A DNA stretch of 64,000 nt from positions 1 to 64,000 of the forward strand of contig NZ_AOLQ01000012.1 of NCBI RefSeq assembly GCF_000337775.1, written 5' to 3'. The position numbers were made by a program, and so were the translations under genes. The number at the start of each line of letters is the position of its first letter. Position 1 is the stretch's first letter. The notes below the pieces were generated by a model that was not told the DNA's origin, ran no database searches, and was given only the letters and a program-made list of their open reading frames with translations. Source of the stretch: Haloarcula vallismortis ATCC 29715. GTDB lineage: Archaea; Halobacteriota; Halobacteria; Halobacteriales; Haloarculaceae. Positions 34,197 to 43,726 of this stretch are shown here, in pieces.

Positions 34197-35195
34197 CTAT
34201 CTTGTGGTCAGACCCGAGGCCCCCGCCGACTCGTCCGGCACTAGCCACTCAGGAACGACCCGCGTGAGAACGACCATCCCGGACAGCTCGACGAGCGTCT
34301 GCGTGACGACGACGGCCGGCGCGAGCGCATACCCGGACGGCAGAGCGAGCGCCAGCGGGAGCATCACGAGCGAGTTCCGCGTAACGGATGTGAACACGAG
34401 CGCCCGGCTCGTGCCGCGTTCCATCCCGAGGAAGCCGGCGACAGCCCGCCCGAGCACCGGCATAATGAGGAGGAACGCCACGTACACCGGTACGACTGCA
34501 GCGATCTGGTCGATAGAGTCCCGCACACGCGGGAGTTGCGAGGCGATAACGACGAACAGCGTCGCGCCCATCATCGGCACTGGGAGCCAGCCCATCGCCT
34601 GCTGAAACTGCTCACCCCGCCGGGACCGGCCCGCCCAGAGTTCGGTCCCCCACGCCAGCGTCAGCGGCAAGGCGATGATGACGACGAACGCTTCGAGGAA
34701 CGGCCCGGCCTCGATGAACTCGGCGACTTGCTGGCCCATGAACAGCCAGAGATACAACGGGAGCAAGAGCAACTGGACGAGCATCAGTGCCGGCGTCGCG
34801 GCTGTGATCTGTTCGGCGTCGCCGTCGGCGAGTTCGGTGAACGTAATCACGTAGTCGATACACGGCGTCAGAAGCACCATGAAAACACCGACGAGAATCG
34901 CCGGCTCCCGTGGCAGGAACCGCGTGAGCCCGAACACGACCACCGGAACAGCCAGGAAGTTCATCCCCAGCGCGGCCAGCATGAACTGCCTGTTCCGGAA
35001 CGCCTGTCGGATACGGACGAACGGAATCTCCAGGAACGTGACGTACAGCAACACTGCCAACACAGGGTTGATGAGCGCCTCCAGCGTGGTGCCCGCACTC
35101 GGCCGTTCGAGACCGACTCCGACCGCAAGGAGGACGGCGACAGCGTACAGGCTGACCTGATTGTACTGAACCCACTCCTTAGAGAGCCGGGTCAT
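34197..35195 (-). CDS. ACR3/bile-acid-sodium-symporter superfamily transporter
   Basis: The 332-residue protein has about ten membrane helices. TPCIDYVITFTELADGDAEQ (Cys in the fourth helix region) and ALVFTSVTRNSLVMLPLALA match ACR3-type arsenite exporters. These use the Cys and a Glu for arsenite efflux. No arsR or arsM gene is adjacent, so the substrate could also be another metalloid or organic anion. The promoter lies in the following 369-base gap. Confidence 0.83.
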   Translation of the reverse strand: MTRLSKEWVQYNQVSLYAVAVLLAVGVGLERPSAGTTLEALINPVLAVLLYVTFLEIPFVRIRQAFRNRQFMLAALGMNFLAVPVVVFGLTRFLPREPAILVGVFMVLLTPCIDYVITFTELADGDAEQITAATPALMLVQLLLLPLYLWLFMGQQVAEFIEAGPFLEAFVVIIALPLTLAWGTELWAGRSRRGEQFQQAMGWLPVPMMGATLFVVIASQLPRVRDSIDQIAAVVPVYVAFLLIMPVLGRAVAGFLGMERGTSRALVFTSVTRNSLVMLPLALALPSGYALAPAVVVTQTLVELSGMVVLTRVVPEWLVPDESAGASGLTTR

Positions 35196-35564
35196 TGTAT
35201 TTTGGTGTGTACACGGCTGTTCAAGCGGCAGCTGATTGCTGCCACCCCAACCAGTACCGACGACGAACGATGACGCTCCATCTTGTATACAGTCGCCGTG
35301 TGATGCAACGTACTTAGCTGTCGCTCACCGAAGTGCAAATATCGCCCGGAACACTAACGTCCGGCATCATCCTCGGCGGTGTGCCATGTTAGCCGGCAAA
35401 CCCTCGTGCCGGGCGGGTCGTCGAATGACGACCAGATGCGGTGTGAACCGCGGTCATGTCGCGTGCCCGGGTTCTCCGGGTCGTCATCGTCCCGGTGACG
35501 GGTCTCAGCCGGGGATTGAAGGCACGCGTCTGTAGTTCGTCGGTCGCACACCTAAGGGTGACGT
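35196..35564. other. 369-base gap with no convincing gene
   Basis: This stretch holds the upstream region of the ACR3-type gene and the region downstream of the 35565 oxidoreductase. Short open frames in all directions are Arg-rich and lack haloarchaeal composition. A small TTGTATACA-like palindromic element lies near 35283. I see no tRNA, terminator or recognisable repeat. Confidence 0.5.
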
Positions 35565-36923
35565 TCAGACGGCGTAGTCGTCCTCACGCAGTTGAACGTA
35601 CTTGCCGTTGCGGTAGGAGAACTTCCCTCGCTTGTAACTGAAGACCATCTTGAGCCCGTTGAGGCCGCCCCGGAGCGCCGCGTCGGCCTTGATACCGCGG
35701 GCGTCCATCAGGTCGTTAGCGGTCTTGAAGGCCCGGTCCCAGTCGTCGGGTCGCCAATCCCGAACCATGTCCGCGAAGGTGGCGTTCCGGAGAATTTCGT
35801 CGCCGATGGCATCGTGCCAGGCGTCGTTGTAGCGTTCGAGGCGGTCGGTCGCGGCGAGGCGGCCGGCGATCTTCCCGGTGCGAACGGCGACGTGGTCGCC
35901 GCCCTCGTGGAATGCTGATGTGGTCCCCATCGCGCCGCCAACCACAGCGATGCCGGCACCGACTGGGGACTCGATTGGGCGCGTCGAAGAGATGGGATAC
36001 GTCTCCGTACCCTTCGATTTCCCGCGGTCTTCGACAAGCGGGAAGTCGTCGAGGTCGTATGCCTGAAACTCACGTTCGAGCAGTCGCTCGATATACTGCC
36101 GGCCTTGTGGGATGCTATCGTCGTTCGCTCTGAGCAGGTCCCACTCGCCGCGGTCGTAGGCGTCGATGTCCAGTCCGATGGGCATCGTCAGCCCGATGCG
36201 AGCGACCGGGGCGTCGTTCGGGAAAATCCACGGATACGCCGTGTGGCCGGGCATGATGCCCCACCAGAACTCGATGAACTCCGGTGTGAACAGCTCCTCC
36301 GGCATCCGGCGGTGCTCTTGATAGGCGATGTGGTTGACCTTGTTCGACGGCATGATATCGCCCATCGTTTGCCCGCCCGGGAGGAACTGGTCGAGCGTCC
36401 CGCCGGTGACGGTTCGCTGGGGGCCATCGGCGAGGATTACGTACTCGGCGGCGATATCTTCGCCGTTGGCCAACCGAACGGTGTGTCGCGGCGAGCTCTT
36501 TAGGTCGGTCTCGACGCCGGTGACGCTGACGCCGACGCGGTAGTCCGCGCCAGCTTCTGTCGCCCGTTCACGAAGCCAGTCGTCGAACCGCGCGCGGTGG
36601 AACGTGATACCGAAGCCGTCGGCGCTTGAACTGATGCCGGTTTCTGTGAGCGTCATCTCCGTCGAGGGCCCGTAGAACTTCGCCCCGTCAAGTTCGCTCA
36701 GCACCACGTCTTCGGGGAATTCCGACCGGGGAATGCCCATGATGTCGAACCAGTAATCGAGCAGTCCGGCGGCGTCCGTCGAATCCGGTCCCGTCCCCTC
36801 GCGGTCGGCTCTGGGGACCCCCTTTTCGAGGAGGACGGCGTCGGCCCCGTGGTCGGCTGCAGCCTCGGCCGCCGACGAGCCGGCCGGGCCACCACCCACA
36901 ATGGCGACGTCTACGTGTTCCAT
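35565..36923 (-). CDS. Geranylgeranyl-reductase-family flavoprotein
   Basis: The 452-residue FAD-dependent oxidoreductase has the N-terminal dinucleotide motif VDVAIVGGGPAGSSAAEAAA (residues 4-23), YVILADGPQRTV in the middle and VGAGIAVVGGAMGTTSAFHE with the second FAD contact. This is the pattern of digeranylgeranylglycerophospholipid reductases, which saturate archaeal lipid or quinone side chains. Several paralogues exist in haloarchaea, so the substrate is uncertain. It is a single gene. Confidence 0.85.
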   Translation of the reverse strand: MEHVDVAIVGGGPAGSSAAEAAADHGADAVLLEKGVPRADREGTGPDSTDAAGLLDYWFDIMGIPRSEFPEDVVLSELDGAKFYGPSTEMTLTETGISSSADGFGITFHRARFDDWLRERATEAGADYRVGVSVTGVETDLKSSPRHTVRLANGEDIAAEYVILADGPQRTVTGGTLDQFLPGGQTMGDIMPSNKVNHIAYQEHRRMPEELFTPEFIEFWWGIMPGHTAYPWIFPNDAPVARIGLTMPIGLDIDAYDRGEWDLLRANDDSIPQGRQYIERLLEREFQAYDLDDFPLVEDRGKSKGTETYPISSTRPIESPVGAGIAVVGGAMGTTSAFHEGGDHVAVRTGKIAGRLAATDRLERYNDAWHDAIGDEILRNATFADMVRDWRPDDWDRAFKTANDLMDARGIKADAALRGGLNGLKMVFSYKRGKFSYRNGKYVQLREDDYAV

Positions 36924-37018
36924 ACCCGCTACGGTGTCCCGCGCCCGCTAAAACCTATTGTCTTGCATCGAAACTACGGTGAGACGCTTTCACCGGACCG
37001 AACTTGGAACCCTGCGCG

Positions 37019-37540
37019 CTACGGTTTGGACACCGCGTCGGCGAGTGTCACGCCGTGTTGGTCCAGCCGTTCGACGGCCCGCTGGTACGCCTCACTCTCC
37101 GCGAGCGCTGTGGCCCGCACAGCGTCAGAAACCGTCGCACAGCGATCGGCGAGCGCCAGAAGATCTCGGCGTCGCGCCTCGTACTTACACCGGGTCCGAA
37201 CGGTCGAAAGGACCGACAACAGGGTGTCCTGGTCAGCGGGTTTTCTGAGATACGAATCCACGGGGATATCCAGAATATCCACGTCCGGCTTGACGCTACT
37301 AATCATGACGACCGCAGGGGTAGCTGCCCGCTGTCGGAGTTTTTCAGCGACCGCTTCGCCGCCCAGATTCGGCATCTGCCGGTCCAGCAGCACCGCATCG
37401 ATTGAGTCGTCGATCCGCTGTAATCCCGCACGGCCGTCCCCAGCCTCTATAATTTCGCATTCCTCCGGAAGCCAGAGTTTGTAGAGCTGTCTATAGTCCT
37501 TATCGTCATCAATCACCGCAACGCTCGTCGGTCTCCCCAT
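37019..37540 (-). CDS. Response regulator with HalX-like C-terminal domain
   Basis: The 173-residue protein has a receiver domain (about 5-115) with acidic DDDKDY, phospho-acceptor Asp in AVLLDRQMPNLGG, Ser in VVMISSVKP and Lys in SYLRKPAD. Its C-terminal helical domain (about 120-173) resembles HalX, a haloarchaeal output of unknown action that follows receivers. No kinase gene is adjacent. It is divergent from the D-2-hydroxyacid dehydrogenase across an AT-rich, palindrome-containing gap. Confidence 0.85.
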   Translation of the reverse strand: MGRPTSVAVIDDDKDYRQLYKLWLPEECEIIEAGDGRAGLQRIDDSIDAVLLDRQMPNLGGEAVAEKLRQRAATPAVVMISSVKPDVDILDIPVDSYLRKPADQDTLLSVLSTVRTRCKYEARRRDLLALADRCATVSDAVRATALAESEAYQRAVERLDQHGVTLADAVSKP

Positions 37541-37595
37541 TCCTTCGAAATGCTACGCTGGTCATCCTACAAATATGCTAAGATATCGGGATACT

Positions 37596-37657
37596 ATTAG
37601 TACAAATTTTACTAATCTAGACTGGTAATTCCGGCGTTCTCTAAGTACTGAAGTACT
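37596..37657. promoter_or_regulatory. Inverted repeat and AGTACT pair in a divergent promoter region
   Basis: ATTAGTA (37596-37602) and TACTAAT (37610-37616) form a perfect seven-base inverted repeat with a seven-base spacer. Two AGTACT palindromes follow at 37644 and 37652, eight bases apart. All lie in an AT-rich gap between the divergent response-regulator and dehydrogenase genes. They could be operators shared by both genes. Confidence 0.5.
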
Positions 37658-37756
37658 AACAATTACTCCGGCGTGCGATTAACGGACTGCCGGCACCGTT
37701 TTGGGGTCCCCGCGTGGAACAGCCGGTATGGCTGTCCACGCTACAGGAGGGGTTCA

Positions 37757-38710
37757 ATGGCCGATATCGTCGTGATGCGTTACGGCGTTCATGGAATGCC
37801 GGTCGACCAGTACGCGGCAGCGCTCCGGGAGCGACTGCCGGAGTGGAACATCGCCGTCGCGGAGACGCCCGAAGCCGAGCGGGACTTGATCGCGGACGCG
37901 ACAGTCCTGACCGGCAACGATGTCTCGCCGGAACTGGTCGATGCTGCCGACTCGCTGCAGTTGTTTGCAGGGACATACGCTGGATACGACCACCTCCCGC
38001 TCTCGGAACTGGCCGACCGCGACATCGCGCTCACGACGGCCTCCGGCGTCCACGGCCCGAACGTCGCCGAGAACGTCGTCGGCTCGTGGCTCGCCTTCGC
38101 TCGGGGCTTTTTCACCGCCCGCCGCCACCAGCGCGAGGGCGTCTGGCAGTCGTTCCACACCGACGACTTCGCCGGCAGCCGCGTCTGTGTCGTTGGGCTG
38201 GGAGAAATCGGCGAGGCCATCGTCGACCGCGTTCAGGGGTTCGACGTGGAGACCGTCGGAGTCCGCTACTCGCCGGAGAAGGGCGGTCCGACCGACGAGG
38301 TGTACGGCTTCGATGAAATCCACGAGGCGGTCACCGACACGGAGTACATCGGTCTCGCCTGCCCGCTCACCGACGCGACACGCCATCTCATCGATGCCGA
38401 GGTGTTCGAGACGATGCCTCCCAGCGCGGTGCTCACCAACGTCGCCCGCGGCCCGGTCGTCGATACCGACGCGCTGGTCAGTGCGCTCCAGCGCAACCAC
38501 ATCTCCGGCGCGGCGCTCGACGTGACCGACCCCGAACCGCTGCCCGGCGACCACCCGCTGTGGGACTTCGAGAACGTCCTCATAACGCCCCACAACGCCG
38601 GCCACACGCCGAGCTACTACGAGCGACTGGCCGATATCGTGGCGGAAAACGTCCGGCAGGCTGAGCGGACCGGCGAGTGGGACGGGCTCAGAAACCAGAT
38701 TGAGCTGTGA
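37757..38710 (+). CDS. D-2-hydroxyacid dehydrogenase
   Basis: The 317-residue NAD(P)-dependent enzyme has the Rossmann motif VCVVGLGEIGEAIVD (about residues 142-156), the catalytic Arg in NVARGPVVDTDALV, Glu in DVTDPEPLPGDHPL and His in VLITPHNAGHTPSYY. It reduces 2-oxoacids to D-2-hydroxyacids; the close homologue in Haloferax mediterranei is DdhA. AGGAGG sits ten bases before the ATG at 37757, an unusually strong ribosome site here, so this message has a 5' leader. The substrate is not predictable. Confidence 0.92.
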   Translation: MADIVVMRYGVHGMPVDQYAAALRERLPEWNIAVAETPEAERDLIADATVLTGNDVSPELVDAADSLQLFAGTYAGYDHLPLSELADRDIALTTASGVHGPNVAENVVGSWLAFARGFFTARRHQREGVWQSFHTDDFAGSRVCVVGLGEIGEAIVDRVQGFDVETVGVRYSPEKGGPTDEVYGFDEIHEAVTDTEYIGLACPLTDATRHLIDAEVFETMPPSAVLTNVARGPVVDTDALVSALQRNHISGAALDVTDPEPLPGDHPLWDFENVLITPHNAGHTPSYYERLADIVAENVRQAERTGEWDGLRNQIEL

Positions 38711-38741
38711 GCGCTATCGCTGAAGTGAGAGCCGACAGCCC

Positions 38742-39779
38742 TTACAGATAGCCGCGCTTGTCCAGCAGTTCGCCGTTCAGCACGCTCGCACCGGCGGCAC
38801 CACGCATGGTGTTGTGTGCGAGGCAATTGAACTGGACGCCGTCGGTCGTCTCGCGGAACCCACCGACTGCGACGCCCATGCCGTCTTCGACGTTGCGGTC
38901 GAGGCGGGGCTGCGGGCGGTCCGGTTCCTCGAACACTGTGATGAGCTTTTCGGGCGAAGACGGCAGGTCGATACCCGTAACCGACTCCATCGCGGCCTCG
39001 GCGTCGGCCGTGGAGATGTCTTCGGCCGTGTCGGCCCAGACGTTTTCGAGGTGGCCGTCGAGCGTCGGGATGCGGTTACAGGAGGCGGCCACGTCCATCT
39101 CGTTGAGGTGGACCTCCGCGCCGTCGAAGGAACCGAGCAGTTTGCGCGATTCACTCTCCATCTTCTGTTCTTCGCCGCCGATGTGCGGGATGGCGTTGTC
39201 GATTATCTCCATCGACGAGACGCCGGAGTAGCCCGCGCCGGAGACGGCCTGCAGCGTCGAGACGCGCACGTCGGTCAGGTCGAACTCGCGGTCGAGCGCA
39301 GCAAGCGGCGGCACCATCGTAATCGTCGAGCAGTTCGGGTTCTTCAACAGCGCACCGTCCCAGCCGCGCTCGTCGCGCTGGACCTCAAGCAGGTCGACGT
39401 GGTCGGCGTTGACCTCGGGGATGATGAGCGGCACGTCCTCGTCCATCCGGGCGTTCGAGGAGTTCGAAGAGACTGTGTAGCCGGCCTCACAGAACTCCGG
39501 TTCGACTTCTGCGCCGACGCTGGACGGGAGCGAGGAGAAGATGAGATCGACGTCGTCGGGCACCGACTCCGGATCGGTGGCACGCACTTCCAGTCCGGCC
39601 ACGTCCTCGGGAATCGGGGAGTTGACGCGCCACTTGGCGGCGTCCTTGTATGTCTCGCCGGCGCTGGCGTCGCTGGCTGTCAGTGCTGCGATTTCGAACT
39701 CGGGGTGGGGGTCGAGCAGTTGGATGAGCCGTTGCCCGACAGCGCCCGTCGCACCGAGTACACCTACGCGTACAGTCAT
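38742..39779 (-). CDS. asd: Aspartate-semialdehyde dehydrogenase
   Basis: The 345-residue enzyme has the NADP motif VGVLGATGAVGQRLIQLL at the N-terminus and the catalytic Cys in LLKNPNCSTITMVPPL. The substrate-binding Glu/His region includes MEIIDNAIPHIGGEEQKM. The sequence is of the archaeal/fungal type. It converts aspartyl phosphate to the semialdehyde for Thr, Met, Ile and Lys synthesis. I start at ATG 39779; a start four codons earlier is less likely. Confidence 0.94.
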   Translation of the reverse strand: MTVRVGVLGATGAVGQRLIQLLDPHPEFEIAALTASDASAGETYKDAAKWRVNSPIPEDVAGLEVRATDPESVPDDVDLIFSSLPSSVGAEVEPEFCEAGYTVSSNSSNARMDEDVPLIIPEVNADHVDLLEVQRDERGWDGALLKNPNCSTITMVPPLAALDREFDLTDVRVSTLQAVSGAGYSGVSSMEIIDNAIPHIGGEEQKMESESRKLLGSFDGAEVHLNEMDVAASCNRIPTLDGHLENVWADTAEDISTADAEAAMESVTGIDLPSSPEKLITVFEEPDRPQPRLDRNVEDGMGVAVGGFRETTDGVQFNCLAHNTMRGAAGASVLNGELLDKRGYL

Positions 39780-39847
39780 CGGTTGACACACGGCTATGGG
39801 TGGTCAAAACAGTTTGGATACGAAGCGGTTCCGCCGTCCGCGTCGGC

Positions 39848-40282
39848 TCACTCCGCTTCGGTGTCCTCGAACACCCACTCGATGACGCGGGCCTCGACGA
39901 GGTCCCGCTCCTCGACGTAGGGGTCGTCGCGGTTCGCAAGCGCTTCCTCCGCTTCGGACAGCATTTCGGCTTCGATCTCCGTATGGTCCGGCTCGTCTCG
40001 GATGTCGTTCAGCAGCGCCTCGAAGTCCTCGCGGAGGTCGAAGGAGGCGCGGGCGGCATTACACCGGGACAGCGGGCTCATCCCGGTCTCTAACACGAGG
40101 TCACGGACCGTCTCCCAATCGGAGTCACAGAAGTAGATGGACACCTCGCCGACGATGTCCTGCCAGGCAATCGGGTCTGCGTGTTTAAGCAGCGGGACCG
40201 CCCGCGGCGGCAGGTCGAGACGGGTCTCTGTGTCGGGATTCCCGCACAGACAGCATGCCTTCTCCGTCTTCCCCGTGTACAT
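39848..40282 (-). CDS. Conserved haloarchaeal Cys-motif protein, unknown function
   Basis: This is a 144-residue protein. ACCLCGNPDTETRL near the N-terminus and further Cys residues at about 52 (YFCDSDW) and 75 (SRCNAAR) may bind zinc. The rest is helical and acidic, with EAEMLSEAEEALANRDD. It lies between asd and the Dna2-like helicase gene, both on this strand, with gaps of about 60 bases. I do not recognise a named family, and no catalytic motif is visible. Confidence 0.68.
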   Translation of the reverse strand: MYTGKTEKACCLCGNPDTETRLDLPPRAVPLLKHADPIAWQDIVGEVSIYFCDSDWETVRDLVLETGMSPLSRCNAARASFDLREDFEALLNDIRDEPDHTEIEAEMLSEAEEALANRDDPYVEERDLVEARVIEWVFEDTEAE

Positions 40283-40340
40283 ATGCGACAGTTGGGTCGG
40301 ACGTATTTGGACCCATCGCAGTCGGACAGTCGCTCGCCGG

Positions 40341-42569
40341 CTACACTGGAATGAACTCGGGGTCCACGTCGTTCAGACGGTCGGTGTTCGCGACGAACTG
40401 GTAGAAGTCGCTGTAGAGGTCCGTGCACTTCCCGTCGGCGTCGTACCGGAGCGTGTGCCAGTCGGCGACGACGGCGCAGTAGCGCTTCGCCCGCGTGAGT
40501 GCGACGTTTAATCGACGGGGACCATCGACCGGCCGCCCGAGGAATCCGACGTGTCCGTCGGCGTTACTCCGGACGAGCGAGAGGATGATGGCCGTCCGCT
40601 CACCGCCCTGAAATGAGTCGATGGTGTCAACAGTCACCCGTTCTCCGGCGTCGATTCGGTCTGCGAGCAGTTCCCGGATGTGTGACGCCTGCGCGCTGTA
40701 CGGTGTGATAACGCCAATCTCCTCGGCGGGCACGTCCGCCAGCAGGTCCCGAACGAGATGCGCGACGAGGCGGGCTTCGGTGGGATTGGTTCTGGAATGC
40801 CCGACCGTTTCGACCCGGCCGCCGACGTTGTACCCCTCTATCGCCGGTCGGTCGGGAAGCGGGTCGACGGCCCGCCCGTTCCGCAGCGTCCGGTCGTAGA
40901 ACCGCCGATTCGGAAAGTACGCGATGTCCCGGTGCATCCGGTACTGGGTCTGTAGCTGCAGGCCGACATCCTCGTAGACGCCGCCGTCGGCGTAGAGATG
41001 TTCGAACAGCGAGTGGCCGTAGCTCGACGCTGGCGGCTCGTCGCTCGCGCTGTAGGGCGGGAGCTGTCGGTGATCGCCCGCGAGGACGGCGCGGTCGGCC
41101 CGGACCAGCGGAATACACGACGCTGCGCAGGTGGACTGCGTCGCTTCGTCGAGTACCACCAGGTCGAACTCCCGGGCGAGCGTGGCGGCGCTGTTGTTCG
41201 TTACCGCCACCACGTCGGCCCGGCCCGGCACGTCGCCGTAGGCACGCCGCACAACGTCGTTTGCTGACTGGCTCGCATTCACACGGTCGAGCGTGTAGTC
41301 GCCGTCGCCGTGCTGGCCGTAGGCGTGCAGTGACTGCGGGTCGGCCACGTCCCTCGTTGACGACCCTGCCACGAGGTTGTCGACGGCCTGATTCGAGTCC
41401 GCACACACAAGCACATCCTCACCAGCCTGTGCGGCCCGTCGGACGATTTCGACCAGCGTCCGCGTCTTTCCGGTCCCCGGCGGGCCGTGAATACAGAACA
41501 GGTCGTCGGCCAGCAGTGCATGCTCGACAGCCAGCTGCTGCTCCTGATTCAGTTCCTCGTCGAACTGGTCGCTCCGGGCGGCCGCCCCGTTCGAGAAGGT
41601 TATTGACCGGTCGCCAGCGAGTACGTCCCGAAAGCGGTGGTCGGTCAGTGACTCAATCGCCGCCCGTTCGCGGTCGAACGGAACGGGATTGAGCAGCGCC
41701 GTGAGCCCGTAGGTGGCAGCACCGTCGGTGAGTGCGCTTTCGAGTGCCGTCGCCCCGTCGACCTCGGCCCAGTCCACCGCGAGCCACACCGACCGCCCGC
41801 GGATGCGCTCGACCGTCGCCGCGACCGGGAACGGGCCGTCTCCGCGCCCGCTCGCCACATCGGCGTGAATCAGCACCTCGTTCCCCTCGTGGATGCCGAA
41901 CACGGATTCAACGACAAACGCCCAGTCATCGTCCCGTCCGGCGGCGACGTCAGCGGGTGGGTCGACGCGAAACCGATACGCTCCGTCATCTCGGCCGCGC
42001 GCGTGGAGTTCGGGGACTGCATCGCCACCGGCCCCGTACACCTCGTCAGGTGAGCGCCGCTCGGCTCGCTCTCGGTTTTGCTGGCGAGTCGCCGCACGTT
42101 CGCGCTCGACGTGAGAACGCAGGCCGTCGATCAGGTCTGCCGACGGAATCGGATTCCGGGGCGGTTCGCTGTCGTCTATCGGCGAGTCGTACGAGGGTGG
42201 GTACGTCTCCGGGACGTAGTCCGAATGCCAGAAGCGGAGGCGGTCGGCCAGCCCCGTGGCTCCGAAGGCGTCCACGTCGACGAAGTCCCGCTCGCCGTCG
42301 CGCTCGAAGACGAATATCTGTCCGTGTAGCGAGTGGTCGGTGAAGGCGACGTACTCCCCCGTCGGTCGGGCCGAGTCGGGTTCGTGTAGCGGGATACAGA
42401 CCCAGTCTTCTTCGGGATGGGCGAGTTTGTCGTGGTGAGCCGCGAACTCGGCGACGGGCCGCGCGGGGACGACATCGCCGCGGTCGTCGAGAGCGTCGTC
42501 GGTGACGGCACACAACGACGCGTCGTCGAGGTCGAACGACCCGATGACGTGGTCGAACAGGAGGGACAT
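40341..42569 (-). CDS. Superfamily 1 helicase, Dna2/Upf1-like
   Basis: The 742-residue protein shows all SF1B motifs: I GPPGTGKTRTLVEIV (about 366-380), II VVLDEATQSTC, III LAGDHRQLPPYS, IV LQTQYRMHRDI, V DTIDSFQGGERTA and VI NVALTRAKRYCAV. The first 350 residues lack a nuclease motif that I can identify, so it is a helicase or translocase without an obvious nuclease. Such archaeal proteins are linked to DNA replication, repair or RNA processing. It is a single gene, divergent from tyrS. Confidence 0.9.
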   Translation of the reverse strand: MSLLFDHVIGSFDLDDASLCAVTDDALDDRGDVVPARPVAEFAAHHDKLAHPEEDWVCIPLHEPDSARPTGEYVAFTDHSLHGQIFVFERDGERDFVDVDAFGATGLADRLRFWHSDYVPETYPPSYDSPIDDSEPPRNPIPSADLIDGLRSHVERERAATRQQNRERAERRSPDEVYGAGGDAVPELHARGRDDGAYRFRVDPPADVAAGRDDDWAFVVESVFGIHEGNEVLIHADVASGRGDGPFPVAATVERIRGRSVWLAVDWAEVDGATALESALTDGAATYGLTALLNPVPFDRERAAIESLTDHRFRDVLAGDRSITFSNGAAARSDQFDEELNQEQQLAVEHALLADDLFCIHGPPGTGKTRTLVEIVRRAAQAGEDVLVCADSNQAVDNLVAGSSTRDVADPQSLHAYGQHGDGDYTLDRVNASQSANDVVRRAYGDVPGRADVVAVTNNSAATLAREFDLVVLDEATQSTCAASCIPLVRADRAVLAGDHRQLPPYSASDEPPASSYGHSLFEHLYADGGVYEDVGLQLQTQYRMHRDIAYFPNRRFYDRTLRNGRAVDPLPDRPAIEGYNVGGRVETVGHSRTNPTEARLVAHLVRDLLADVPAEEIGVITPYSAQASHIRELLADRIDAGERVTVDTIDSFQGGERTAIILSLVRSNADGHVGFLGRPVDGPRRLNVALTRAKRYCAVVADWHTLRYDADGKCTDLYSDFYQFVANTDRLNDVDPEFIPV

Positions 42570-42673
42570 TTACCCCCGACTGTGCCCTGCTCTCATAAAA
42601 CAGTACGGCCAACTTCGACAGCCCGTCACACCGGACAGGAACGTTTTAATCGCCGGACCGGCCACACTGCGGT

Positions 42674-43714
42674 ATGGATACCGCCGAGCGACTCGATCTG
42701 GTGACGCGACACACCACAGAGGTCGTCACCGAGGACGAACTGCGGACGCTGTTCGAAGAGAGCGACCCGTCGGCGTACATCGGCTACGCGCCGACCGGCG
42801 AGATGCACATCGGTCACTTCACGACGATGCGGAAGCTCGCAGACTTCCTGCGGGCCGGCGTCGACGTGACGGTCCTCATCGCGGACCTGCACGCCCATCT
42901 CGACGACAACAAATCGCCTTTCGACCTGCTTGATGCCCGCTCGGCCTACTACGAGACGGCCATCGAGGGCATGATTGAAGCGGCCGGTGCCGACCCCGAA
43001 GACGTTGAGTTCGTCCGCGGGACAGACTTCCAGCTCGACGAGGACTACACACTGGAGATGTACCGGATGGCCGCCGAGACGACCATCTCACGCACGCAGC
43101 GCGCGGCCAGCGAGGTCGTCCGCGAGTCCGACAGCCCGAACCTCGGCGGGCTCATCTACCCGCTGATGCAGACGCTCGACGTGAAGGCGCTAGACGCCGA
43201 CATCGCCTACGGCGGCGTCGACCAGCGCGGCATCTACATGCTCTCCCGCGAAATTCTCCCCGACCACGGTGGCGAGTCGCCGATCTGTTTGTTCGCGCCG
43301 CTCCTCTCTGGCCTCTCGGGCGGCAAGATGAGCGCCTCCGACGAAGCGTCGAAGGTGAACCTCACCGACAGCCCCGACGAGGTCGACGAGAAAATCAATC
43401 AGGCGTACTGTCCGGCCGGCGAAGTCGAGGAGAACGGCGTGCTGGAATACCTCGAACACCTCGTCTTCCCGGTTCTGGACGTTCGCGGCGAATCGTTCGT
43501 CGTCGAGCGCCCCGAAGAATACGGCGGCGACCTGACCTACGAGAGCTACGACGAGGTCGAATCGGACTTCGTCAGCGGCGAACTCCACCCCGCCGATCTG
43601 AAGCCATCGGCCGCAAGCGCCATCTCAGCTGTTATCGACCCGGTTCGGGAGCGACTGGCCGACGAGGACGAACTCCTCGCCGAAGCATACCCCGAAAAGT
43701 ACGGCGCGGAGTGA
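42674..43714 (+). CDS. tyrS: Tyrosyl-tRNA synthetase
   Basis: The 346-residue class I synthetase has the HIGH motif in GEMHIGHFTTMRKL (about residues 37-50). The tyrosine-binding region includes YPLMQTLDVKALDADIAYGG, and the KMSKS loop appears as SGGKMSASDEASK. The length and lack of an S4 domain are those of the archaeal/eukaryotic type. GTTTTAATC about 30 bases before the ATG predicts a leaderless message. The methyltransferase follows 12 bases downstream. Confidence 0.96.
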   Translation: MDTAERLDLVTRHTTEVVTEDELRTLFEESDPSAYIGYAPTGEMHIGHFTTMRKLADFLRAGVDVTVLIADLHAHLDDNKSPFDLLDARSAYYETAIEGMIEAAGADPEDVEFVRGTDFQLDEDYTLEMYRMAAETTISRTQRAASEVVRESDSPNLGGLIYPLMQTLDVKALDADIAYGGVDQRGIYMLSREILPDHGGESPICLFAPLLSGLSGGKMSASDEASKVNLTDSPDEVDEKINQAYCPAGEVEENGVLEYLEHLVFPVLDVRGESFVVERPEEYGGDLTYESYDEVESDFVSGELHPADLKPSAASAISAVIDPVRERLADEDELLAEAYPEKYGAE

Positions 43715-43726
43715 CGCGGTCGACCG

